Part shown: positions 51,651-61,691 of the stretch, one piece after another
Numbering within the stretch: position 1 is the stretch's first letter
Layout: each line of letters opens with the position of its first letter
NCBI GenBank assembly: GCA_949152475.1
Contig: OX424561.1
Location: 8,928,001 to 8,992,000, forward strand
From: Terebella lapidaria
Lineage: Eukaryota; Annelida; Polychaeta; Terebellida; Terebellidae
Reading direction: 5' to 3'
Length of the DNA: 64,000 nucleotides
Program-made: the position numbers and the translations under genes
Notes under the pieces: generated by a model
The model's input: the letters and a program-made list of their open reading frames with translations, nothing else
The model's database searches: none
Told to the model about the DNA's origin: nothing

Positions 51651-52214
51651 AGGGGTCTGGGGCCCGCTCAAGGGCCCCAGAATCTGGCGATATTCGCGTG
51701 CCTAATACAGCATCCCAGAGTTCTCCTGGATCTAACTATCAAGCATTACTTACCACCCATAAATGCATGATCACTGTAGTTGAAACAAAATATGACATAA
51801 AATATTACTTAGTTTTGGACCATTAAAATGCTTTCAATGAGAACAGGTGGGTAGGCTATAGAATGAATACATTGCTCGCGACATGGGGCCCCAGCAGTTA
51901 GAGCTACTTCCCGGTGTAATTTATCTTGAAAACACTTCCTCCCCTCTCTTCTCCCTTTCTTTCTTTTTTCTTCTCTTTTTCCTTCTTTTTTGGGGAGGGG
52001 GGGGGGCAAGGCCCCCTTGCCCCCCCAAACCCGCCCCTGATCATCGACATGCAAATTGTCCTTCAGATATGGGTGTGATGTTTTATAGGCAATTTCTAAA
52101 AAAAAGTTCACATATGAGGACATGTTCTTGTATGCTTGTCAATACAGTGCACAGAATGCCAAGAGTGCCCATACATTTACTCAATGCACCAATTGAAATT
52201 CTGTACCCATAATT
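51651..52214. other. Spacer in the centre of the foldback element
   Basis: Contains a CT-rich tract, a G-run near 51993 and a small palindrome GGGGGCAAGGCCCCCTTGCCCCC. No gene was recognised. Confidence 0.45.
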
Positions 52215-52750
52215 ATAAACTCGATGATAATTCTGAGGTGTTAATTATAGACGGGTGGAAATTATGAACGAGGTGTTAATCCTGAGGTGATAATTATGGA
52301 TGGGGTGGAAATTATAAACTGGGTGAAAACTATGAGGTGATAATTATAGACGGGGTGGAAATTATAAATGCGGTCATAATTCTGAGATGATAATTGTGGA
52401 CGGGGTGTAAATTATAAACGGGGTAAAAATTGTGAGGTGATAATTATAAACGGGGTGGAAATTATAAACGCGATGATAATTCTGAGGTGGTAATTATAGA
52501 TGGGGTGTATATAAACTCGGTGAAAAATGTTAGGTGATAATTATAGATGGGGTGGAAATTATGAACACGGTGATAATTCTGAGGTGGTAATTATAGATGG
52601 GGTGTATATAAACTCGGTGAAAAATGTTAGGTGATAATTATAGATGGGGTGGAATTTTTAAATGCTGTGAAAATTATGAGATGATATTTATAGATGGGGT
52701 GGATATTATAAACTTGGTGAATGTTGTAAGGTGATAATTATAGACGGGGT
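52215..52750 (+). repeat. Tandem ~50-bp AT-rich repeat, right block
   Basis: About ten units of GGTGATAATTATAGACGGGG / TGGAAATTATAAACxxGGTG. This is the inverse of 50340-50690. Confidence 0.8.
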
Positions 52751-53164
52751 GAGAAATGCACGAATGTAATTGGCGGTAATGAGGCACCGTAGGTACTCCC
52801 TTTACATTTTTTTTTTGCAAAGCGATAGTCACAAATAATATACCAAATGAGAGCTCTTACTCTCATGAATATCATGAGATAGATTACATTTGCTATACAT
52901 GTATATCTCATGGTGAAACTTGGGATTTTCTATCCAAACCATAAGAATGTCAGAGCGATCTTCGGGTGATAACTGTTGTTTGAATATTTTTCATATATGT
53001 GGTCAACCAAAAAAAATTATTTGCTTTCTAATTGATCGTGGTCAACTATTTGAGCAATAGGTTTCATTATGATACCAAATTTATAGTTGTGTGACCTAAA
53101 ATCGATATGATATGATGCTTTAGAAAAATCGGCAACGCCTTCTGAATGCCGATTTGTGTTCGAT

Positions 53165-53394
53165 GGTGGCTCTTGAAGCAACGAAGCTCAGAGGCGGTAG
53201 GTGACGCGGGTTCGATCCCCGTCACCGGCACAAAGTAGGTGGAGTTTTCATCCTGGCACTGCAAAGGTTTCTCCATTCGAATGTGCTTTCCAAATTCAAA
53301 ATTGTCACTCAACGGAGGATGGGAAAGACAGGCAGAATTGCCTATCATCATGGACCGTCGTTAAATAAATCTGATTATTATTATATTATTATTA
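53165..53394 (+). mobile_element. SINE-2, tRNA-related, 230 bp, (ATT)n tail
   Basis: Target duplication TTCGAT lies at 53159-53164 and 53395-53400. The opposite arm of the foldback element (about 48836-48845, ATCGAACAC inverted) has no insert. The head has a strong B box (GGGTTCGATCCCCG) with a paired T stem, but the A-box side is weak, so the 5' end may be truncated. The tail is AATAAATCTG(ATT)n. It is a different family from SINE-1. Confidence 0.85.
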
Positions 53395-54135
53395 TTCGAT
53401 CATACTTTCCATCTCTAATTAATTATGAATGTCTCCGGTGATTGATGAAACTAATTCTGAATGAATTGTTGTGAATTTCATTCAGAATTTCATTTCAGAA
53501 TTGTATTCTGTTCCAGGGATGCACTTGGTAAATATAGCCCATATGGTGAAATTACGATTTCGAGTATCTGCATCCGTACAGTATCCATCAACTCAAAAGC
53601 GCCACATCTGGTCGGCTAATGGACATAACAGTACAAATTTGGTATCAAAATGGAGCTGATTGCTCAGATCATGGAACAGGGTGGATGAAAAAGTTGACAT
53701 TCATTTCATCTCCACCACACATACAAAAACAACACACACAAAAGTTATTTTTCAAAGGCGGCTCTGACGTTCTTATGGCTTTGATAGAAAATCCCAAGTT
53801 TCACTATCAGATATACATAGATTGTAAATGTAATCTATTTCATGATATTCCTGGGAGTAAGAGCTTTCATTTGGTATATTGCTTGTGACTGTCCAGTTAA
53901 TATTAATGGTTTTATTGTGGAAAACAATCGGGAGCAAACTATCGAAAATATCGCTTTGCGAAAATACTGTAAAAGGGGGTACCCCACTTCAAATGAGAAT
54001 TTTGAAAAAAGTTCCAAGTAGAATTTTGTAAGAAATGGATTTCTGAAAACTACATATACTCCTCTACAAAACTCACTATTCAGACCTTTTGGCAAATAAA
54101 ACACAAATAAAAGTGTCTGAGCTCTTGGACTAGTA

Positions 54136-54541
54136 CATGTATTTTCCCGCCAAGTGTGTGCGGAGTTGTGTCATTGGCTATGTATGTGCTGATGTGTGCT
54201 GATCTCACCGGGAAAGTGGGTTTCCCCGGTATGTGTCGAGACATGTTTGGGTCTGAATGCTGTGCATGTGATGTCTATGTAAATGAGTATGTGCATGTGA
54301 AGGTCAAGGCCGGTGTACTGGGGTCGAATTATTTGATTGGACGGGGCCGAAGGTGTGAGCTGTTTGACCTGTGTTTGCCTTGTTTGGGGGCCGCGTGGTT
54401 ATTCGTGGTTTTGTATGTTTTGTCCAGGCAGTGATCGTGTAGTGGTTATATTTAGCGTGGTGTGTAGAATATGCGTGGGCGAGTTGTCATGGAGATGTGT
54501 GCGGGAGGGGACGGGCGTTTACTGTCACTAAAAATGCTACA
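54136..54541 (-). repeat. Gypsy-2 5' LTR, part 2
   Basis: Matches 38478-38883 and resumes after the foldback element and its GTA duplication. It ends GCTACA and is followed by the ATTA duplication of gypsy-2. Confidence 0.92.
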
Positions 54542-54545
54542 ATTA

Positions 54546-54668
54546 CAAATTGTGCATAGCCTATTTTCGAACGGTATATTGCTATATCTACCACTTTCAA
54601 CACATAACGGGAGTATACCTAATCTAAATTGTGCAAGTAAACTTCTGTTTCGTTTCCTGCCCTCTCGT
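54546..54668 (-). mobile_element. LINE 3' fragment, part 2
   Basis: The minus strand encodes 'RSLLAQFRLGILPL' and 'RLCTIC', which directly precede the VEDEFHFL block found on the other side of gypsy-2 (37763-38112). Confidence 0.75.
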
Positions 54669-54818
54669 TCAGGTTGCCGAGCTGACTGTAAATATCAATC
54701 TATTACCATCGATACAGCCAAATTGACCCTTCATGTCAATGCCCTCTCTTACATGTTGCCGACCTGTTCCTTTGTGTTGATGCCCTCACCTACATGTACC
54801 TGACCTGTCTCATTTTTT

Positions 54819-56303
54819 AGGTTACCGGACCTATGGTCCGATAACCTATTGGCATGGCGTTGCGTCCGTCGTCCGTCGTCCGTCGTCGTCCGTCGTCGTC
54901 CACATTTTTATCTTTTTTGTTTACAGGCGAATTTTTCTGAAATTTTGCACAAAAATACTTAAAAATAATTCAAGAAGGAGGTATTTTTTAGTTTTTTGAT
55001 TTTCGCATTTTTTTCAAAATGGCGGCCGTTTTCGACGAAAAATGCCTGATTTTGGACTTTGGCAGCCATTTTCTCAAAATCTGTTCAGTAACTTTTTTTC
55101 CTTTTGATAAATAACACTCCTCATATGTACTCCTATGATATCTATAAATTTCGTTGCGCTTGAATCGCTCGAAGTGGGCCATTTTGGCCCAAACTCAGCT
55201 CAAATGGGACTTTCCCATGTTAAATTCTCCTATGCTTTATAATGGGACACATTATGCCTAATATCTCACTTGATATTGAGATTAGAGACTAGGAATCAAT
55301 TGTGGACCTATAGGAAATGATATATGCTGAATATTCTCGTGACCTTGAATTTGACCTCTGACCTCACTTTCAAGGTCAGAGCACAAAATGGCTTATATCT
55401 CGCTTATTATCGACTCTACAGCTTAGGAATCAATTGTGGACATATAGGAAATGATATATTCTGAATATTCTCGTGACATTGAAGTTGACCTCTGACCTCA
55501 GTTTCAAGGTCAGAGCACAAAATGGCTTATATCTCGCTTATTATCGACTCTACAGCTTAGGAATCAATTGTGGACATATAGGAAATGATATATGCTGAAT
55601 ATTCTGATGACCTTGATTTGACCTTCGACCTCATTTTCAAGGTCACAGGACAAAATGGCTAATATCTCGCTTGTTATCGACTTTACAGCTTAGCAATCAA
55701 TTATGAACATATAGGAAATGATATATGCTGAATATTCTCGTGACCTTGAATTTGACCTTTGACCTCATTTTCAAGGTCACAGGACAAAATGGCCAATATC
55801 TTGCTTCTTAGCGACTTTACAGCTTAGGAATCAATTGTGAACATATAGGAAATGATATATGCTGAATATTCTAATGACCTTGAATTTGACTTTTGACCTC
55901 ATTTTCAAGCTCAACAGGACAAAATGGCTAATATCTTGCTTATTATCGACTTTACAGCTTAGGAATCAATTGTGAACATATAGGAAATGAGATATTCTGA
56001 ATATTTTAATGATATTGAGTTTGACCTTTGACCTAAATTTCAAGGTCAGTCATTTTATTTTCAAAATCAGATTACAAAATGGCTTATATCTCGCTTATTA
56101 TCAAATTTACAGCTTAGGGGTCCATAGTGAACATATAGGAAATGATGTATGCTGAATAGTTTGGTGATCTAGAATTTAACCTTTGATCCCATTTTCAAGG
56201 TTAGAGATATGGCGATTTCAGTGGTCACCTTGAATTTGACCTTCAACTTTCTCGGCTTAACTCTGTATATTTCTCCGGTAACCTTTCTAGCCCATTGGGC
56301 TAA
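54819..56303 (+). mobile_element. Helentron-like non-autonomous element (HINE/pearl type), 1.48 kb
   Basis: It is absent from the compact duplicate at 60857-60862, where only a T run remains. The 5' end is a near-perfect palindrome (AGGTTACCGGACC-TAT-GGTCCGATAACCT). The 3' end carries the inverse CCGGTAACC and then a hairpin AGCCCATTGGGCT ending CTAA. A CGTCCGTCGTC microsatellite (54866-54900) and seven ~134-bp tandem units form the core. Insertion in a T run, subterminal inverted repeats, a 3' hairpin and a tandem core are the features described for Helentron-associated elements and mollusc 'pearl'-type repeats. The exact ends are blurred by the T homopolymer. No Rep/helicase coding is present. 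Confidence 0.75.
55235..56240 (+). repeat. Seven ~134-bp tandem units with AGGTCA boxes
   Basis: The landmark AGGAATCAATTGTG starts at 55291, 55425, 55559, 55692 (AGCAATCAA), 55826, 55961 and, diverged, 56116. Each unit contains TGACCTTGAATTTGACCT and TTCAAGGTCA. Divergence increases to the right. Confidence 0.88.
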
Positions 56304-56308
56304 TTTTT

Positions 56309-56960
56309 GATATCCTCTACTATATCTATCCGACCTTGTGTTTCTGCCTTCTTACATTTACCCGACCTGTCCCGTCGTATTCCTGCCCTATCCTATATGT
56401 ACTTGACCTGGTCCCTCATTTTGATGTCCTCTTCGTGTTGATGCTCTCTCCTACATATGAACGACATGTGCCTGCATGTTCCTGTCCTGTCCTTCATATT
56501 GCCGACCTGTCCCTTCGTGTTGATTCCATCTCCTACATGTATCTAGAACATATCTCTGTGTCCATGCCCTCTCTTTCATCTCCTACAGCTACCTTACCTG
56601 TCTCTTTCAGTTGATGCCTTCTCCTACATATACCCGACCTGTCCATGCATGTTCCTGCCCTCTCCCATATGTACCCAACCTGTGTTCACGTCTTTTCCCC
56701 TACATTTATCCAGCCTGTCCCTTCATGTCAGTGCTCTCCTGTCCCTTCCTACATCTGCCCTCTTCTACATGTGCCCGACCTGTCCCTTCACGTTCATGCC
56801 CATGTTATACATCTGCACAACCAGTCTGTTCGTGTTTGTGCCTTATCCTACATATTCTCGACCTGTCCCTTCTTCCCTCTCCTAAATGTACCCGATCTGT
56901 CCTTTTCATGTTCTTGCCCTCTCCTACACAAGACTGTCCTGTGCATTCGTGTTTGTACCT
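56309..56960 (+). repeat. 41-bp minisatellite family, left copy continued
   Basis: Degenerate units with CGACCTGTCC and TTCCTGCCCTCTCC words. It corresponds to 60863-61515 in the right duplicate. Confidence 0.7.
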
Positions 56961-56966
56961 GTCCAT

Positions 56967-57140
56967 CATGTGTTTATTTGAAGTAGTGACTGCCACGTTT
57001 GTCATGAGGTAGTGATTTCCATGTGTGTATTTGATGTAGTGACTTTCATGTGTGTATTTGAAGTAGTGACTTCCATGTGTGTATTTGATGTAGTGACTTT
57101 CATGTGTGTATTTGATGTAGTGACTTCCATGTGTTTATTT
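56967..57140 (+). repeat. 27-bp tandem repeat GTAGTGACTTTCATGTGTGTATTTGAT, left copy
   Basis: Five to six units with a 27-bp period, ending exactly at the duplication junction. It is repeated at 61520-61691. Confidence 0.85.
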
Positions 57141-57141
57141 A

Positions 57142-60100
57142 TAGTGCTGCAGGGCCAACTCTAAAAGGGCTCTAATTTTCAAGTGACCCAACATGGCTGT
57201 ACTACATTTGTCCTCAGGGTTTTTCTTGCAGATGTATATATCTAGTTGATGGAACACGATGATGCCAAGCCAGCAATTTAGGGGAAAATGAGTTATGAGC
57301 TTTCGAAACAGGGTACCGTATACGAGACTTTGTGCAAAAAACCGGTTAGCGATATTTAGGGTGTATGGTTACTCAATAGGCTGCCGTTCCTTACTGACTG
57401 GAAGGATCCCCACATATGGTGTATCTATGGATAGGAAAAGTATCTTCGTTGATAATGGCATCTGTTTTTCTCACATGTGTCAAAGATTTACCTCGTTATT
57501 CCCCTTATAACCTTATTCGAGAAATTTTCAGTCGAAAAAGCAACACTTCATAGGGTATACTTACACCAAAGTACTTTTTGCTGTCCAGGACACTATAGTC
57601 ATTTCATGTTATACCCCATTGGAATCAGCATTGAAATACCTTTCCAGCAATGTATGGCTGTGCATGGCTGATAATGATTTGTCCTATTATTTCTGGTTTT
57701 ATCCAGATGAAATATTGTCGTCTGGAGGGATTTTTTCGCAGGATAAACACTCTTCATTGTTTCCTTTTATTTATGATAGAAAAACTCACAGACAAACATG
57801 TTAATTTGCAAACATTTTATTCAGAAGACCAGTCAGATAGCAAATAACATCTTATGATATCAACCTCTGAACACAACAGCAGATTTGCATTCGGTCACTA
57901 AAACAGGAAGTTGAGCAGATAGTCATTGACTATTGCCCCTCGTGGTGCACCATGTACTGTATTCTTTATGCAAGCAGGAATGCTGATTGGCATATACACT
58001 CTCTAAGCAATACTTGGCTATCATATAAACTCGCAGAACCGAAAAAATACTATAATTTAATCTCTCAGAACGGAAGAACTGATTAGCAATCAATGTTTCA
58101 GAACAGTTTGGCTGACTGTTTGAATCAAGTCCTCATATAGACCAGAACATATAACGATAATTTGGATACTCAGAACGGAACAACCTCTCCTGCCCTCTCC
58201 TACATGTTGCCAACCTGTACTTTCGTGATCTTGCTCTTTCCTACATCTACCCGACCTGTCCCTTCATGTCCTACATCTCCTACATGTTGATAACCTTTCC
58301 CGTTGTTTTCCTGCCCTCACGAACATTTACTCGACCTGTCTTTCGTGTTCTTGCATTTTCCTATATATCCGACCTGTCCCTTTGTTTTCCTGGTCTCTCC
58401 AAAATGTACCCGACCTGTCCCTCCGTGTTCTTGCCCTTTCTTCTATGTACCCGACCTGTCCCTCCGTGTTCTTGCCCTTTCTTCTATGTACCCGACCTGT
58501 CCCTTCGTGTTCTTGCCTTCTCTTATATATATACCCGACCTGTCCCTTCGGTTCTTGCCTTCTCTTATATGTACCCGACCTGTCCATTCGTGTTCTTGCC
58601 CTCTCTTATATGTACCCAACCTGTCCATTCGTGTTCTTGCCCTTTCTTGTATGTACCCTACCTATCCCTTCGTGTTCTTGCCCTCTCTTATATGTACCCG
58701 ACCTGTTCCTTCGTGTTCTTGCCCTCTCTTATATGTACCCGACCTGTCCTTCATGTTCTCTCTTATATGTATCCGAGCTGGTCCTCCGTGATCCTGCCTT
58801 CTCCTATTTGTACCTGACCTATCTCTTTGTGTTACTGCCCTCCCTAACATGTCTCTTTAAGCTGGTGCCCTCTCCTACATGTAGTTGATCCGTCCCTCCA
58901 TGTTCCTGTCCTTTCCCACATGGTTACGACTTGTCCCTTCATGTTCCTGTCCCCTCCTACATCGACATGACTTGTCCCTTCATGTTCCCGCTCTCCCCTA
59001 CATGACATTGTGCACGACATGTCCTTTTGTGTTTCTGCCCTATCCTACATGTTGCCGACCTGTCCCTCCATGTTGATGCCCTCTCCTACATGTTGCCGCC
59101 CTGGGGCCTCTAACTCGATGACGTCTTACGTAAGTATATCCTAAGACATACTTACACCGAAATCTTAGCTCAGCCACGTCCATAACTCGAAGCACTCGTA
59201 ACACACACTTGGGTAAGACCAACTTGGGTAAGACTTGTCTTTAGAAATACGGGAAATGTTGCTCTGTTGCACCTATCACGTTAGGAAAGTTGCAGTGTCA
59301 TGAAATATTTCTTTGATTCGCTTTTGACTCGCAGCATCGGAGTACATGTTCAATTTAGTGGGCAATTTTGTTTCTCCATGATAATCAATGATAATGATGA
59401 GTTCAACAGTTGTACAAAATGATAGTCACAGATAAAAAGAAGCAATAGTGTGTCATAATACATTTTCCAATCATAACCAATCGTCATTCTGGAACTTAAG
59501 TGTATGGAATCAGCTGGGAATTAAATTGCCTACTAAATTGAACAAGTAATTGCAATTAATTCAACAAGTATTGAACAACCCGCAGCATCAAGTGGAAAGA
59601 ATATAAATCTATTATTGCTCCTGCATATTGCAGCAGCTACACTGTTAACATAGCGAGACGCAGACATGGCGCTGATACCATGCAGATAAGTATGATTGTC
59701 ATCATTGAGCTGTGGAGATCAATAACTGTTGTAACTTGCATTGGTTCGGACAATGCGATACAACGAGCAGTTAGCTCCTCCAAGTCATTTTTGAACACAT
59801 TACATTGTTCGAAAATACTAAAGTCAACTTCAACAAAGAAATTCGAATGGTTTTTGTCCATAACTTCATTTTGGTTCAATTATGATCCCTTTCTATTTGG
59901 CACAAAACCATATTATTTCCACTACATTTTATTTTCAAAACTGAAAGAAAAAAAGTTAATAATCTACTCCGTTCAATTTCACCTCAACCATGAATTTTGA
60001 TAATCTGAGCACAATTTGGCAAGTTAATGGATATTTGATTTGTACAGTGCTTTGGCAAGGAGATATTTTGATCAGAATACACTTGTAGTTTTCTGTCATA

Positions 60101-61691
60101 AAAACCTCACAATTTGTACATTGCTCATGGGCACAAACAAACATCATGAAATCCCTAAATTTGCTCGAATCCAGGTGATCCCATTTGCCGCTGACATTTA
60201 ACATTGGAGTAGATTTGAAGATAAAAGTCTTCAAAAAAATGTTGTAGTATTAGTAGTAGTAGTATTTTGTTTATTTCAGTGACATGTACATTCATCATAT
60301 TTATACAGGAAATCGTATTTCAACATGTTGTACCCAGCCAACAAGGCTTATATGTCACTACAGATCATTTACATTAAAAACAAACGATTGACGCACTTCC
60401 CAGGCCTTACAAATATAGAGAGCTAGTTGTTTTTGACAGTTATTGTTAATAAATACAAAACGTTCATCGTTATAGGTGTGAAAATCGGCATGTACACTAG
60501 ATATTTTCGTGAACATAAACTCACGCAAGGCAGTATATCGAGGACATATCATGAGAAAATGGAATTCATCTTCCACCACATTTAAATTACAAATTGTGCA
60601 TAGCCTATTTTCGAACGGTATATTGCTATATCTACCACTTTCAACACATAACGTGAGTATACCTAATCTAAATTGTGCAAGTAAACTTCTGTTTCGTTTC
60701 CTGCCCTCTCGTTCAGGTTGCCGAGCTGACTGTAAATATCAATCTATTACCATCGATACAGCCAAATTGACCCTTCATGTCAATGCCCTCTCTTACATGT
60801 TGCCGACCTGTTCCTTTGTGTTGATGCCCTCACCTACATGTACCTGACCTGTCTCATTTTTTGATATCCTCTCCTATATCTATCCGACCTTGTGTTTCTG
60901 CCTTCTTACATTTACCCGACCTGTCCCGTCGTATTCCTGCCCTATCCTATATGTACTTGACCTGTTCCCTCATTTTGATGTCCTCTTCGTGTTGATGCTC
61001 TCTCCTACATATGAACGACATGTGCCTGCATGTTCCTGTCCTGTCCTTCATGTTGCCGACCTGTCCCTTCGTGTTGATTCCATCTCCTACATGTATCTAG
61101 AACATTTCTCTGTGTTCATGCCCTCTCTTTCATCTCCTACAGCTACCTTACCTGTCTCTTTCAGTTGATGCCTTCTCCTACATATACCCGACCTGTCCAT
61201 GCATGTTCCTGCCCTCTCCCATATGTACCCAACCTGTGTTCACGTCTTTCCCCTACATTTATCCAGCCTGTCCCTTCATGTCAGTGCTCTCCTGTCCCTT
61301 CCTACATCTGCCCTCTTCTACATGTGCCCGACCTGTCCCTTCACGTTCATGCCCATGTTATACATCTGCACAACCAGTCTGTTCGTGTTTGTGCCTTATC
61401 CTACATATTCTCGACCTGTCCCTTCTTCCCTCTCCTAAATGTACCCGATCTGTCCTTTTCATGTTCTTGCCCTCTCCTACACAAGACTGTCCTGTGCATT
61501 CGTGTTTGTACCTGTCCATCATGTGTTTATTTGAAGTAGTGACTGCCACGTTTGTCATGAGGTAGTGATTTCCATGTGTGTATTTGATGTAGTGACTTTC
61601 ATGTGTGTATTTGAGGTAGTGACTTCCATGTGTGTATTTGATGTAGTGACTTTCATGTGTGTATTTGATGTAGTGACTTCCATGTGTTTAT
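57142..61691 (+). repeat. Tandem segmental duplication, right (compact) copy, 4,550 bp
   Basis: It contains spacer, 41-bp minisatellite blocks (58180-59100 and 60770-61515), an intact LINE 3' fragment (60242-60707) and the 27-bp repeat. It has none of the three large insertions of the left copy. About 93 bp at 57836-57929, bounded by AGTCA direct repeats (57831-57835, 57921-57925), is missing from the left copy and was probably lost there. Confidence 0.92.
60242..60707 (-). mobile_element. LINE 3'-terminal fragment, unsplit copy
   Basis: The minus strand encodes 'RSLLAQFRLGILPL', 'RLCTIC' and 'VEDEFHFLMICPRY', which is the Cys/His C-terminal domain typical of LINE ORF2, then a stop, AATAAA and a (CTA)n tail. 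The rest of ORF2 is absent, so it was 5'-truncated. It differs from the LINE at 11185-13859 (different tail and sequence). Confidence 0.82.

Larger units (their letters stand above)
48103..54132. mobile_element. 6,030-bp foldback element with ~1.1-kb terminal inverted repeats
   Basis: The left end TAGTCCAAGAGCTCAG is the exact inverse of the right end CTGAGCTCTTGGACTA. Arms of about 1.1 kb (48103-49235 and 52735-54132, the latter including SINE-2) pair with indels. GTA at 48100-48102 and 54133-54135 is a 3-bp target duplication, proved by the empty site at 38475-38477. No transposase-like ORF was seen, so the element is non-autonomous. A 3-bp duplication fits CACTA/Harbinger-like superfamilies, but the ends do not read CACTA and the target is not TWA, so I leave it unassigned. 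Confidence 0.9.
38117..54541 (-). mobile_element. Gypsy-2: Ty3/gypsy LTR retrotransposon
   Basis: 767-bp LTRs: 38117-38883, and 47742-48102 plus 54136-54541 (361 + 406 = 767, interrupted by the 6-kb TIR element). Target duplication ATTA lies at 38113-38116 and 54542-54545, and the empty site is visible at about 60588-60594. The minus-strand order is gag then pol, followed by an unusually long 1.7-kb 3' region. Without the nested insertion the element is about 10.4 kb. LTRs differ at two or more sites (near 38300 and 38857), so it looks somewhat older than gypsy-1 and gypsy-3. GGGTCG and GGGCCG words are strikingly frequent throughout. Confidence 0.93.
34443..57137 (+). repeat. Tandem segmental duplication, left (expanded) copy
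   Basis: After subtracting inserted elements, 34443-38116 and 54542-57137 match 57142-61691 nearly base for base, starting TAGTGCTGCAGGGCC and ending CTTCCATGTGTTTAT. Insertions confined to this copy are SINE-1 (34765-35078 with its duplication), gypsy-2 (38117-54545 with its duplication) and the Helentron-like element (about 54819-56308). Small indels also differ, for example 14 bp near 34638 and about 93 bp near 35453. Confidence 0.92.

Noticed and set aside
53165..53235. Possible functional tRNA gene (good B box)
   Set aside because: No pairing acceptor stem and a weak A box. It is the head of a SINE with target duplications and an (ATT)n tail.
55235..56240. Regular ~134-bp repeats considered as a CRISPR array
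   Set aside because: The repeats are contiguous with no unique spacers, the DNA is animal, and they form the core of a mobile element.
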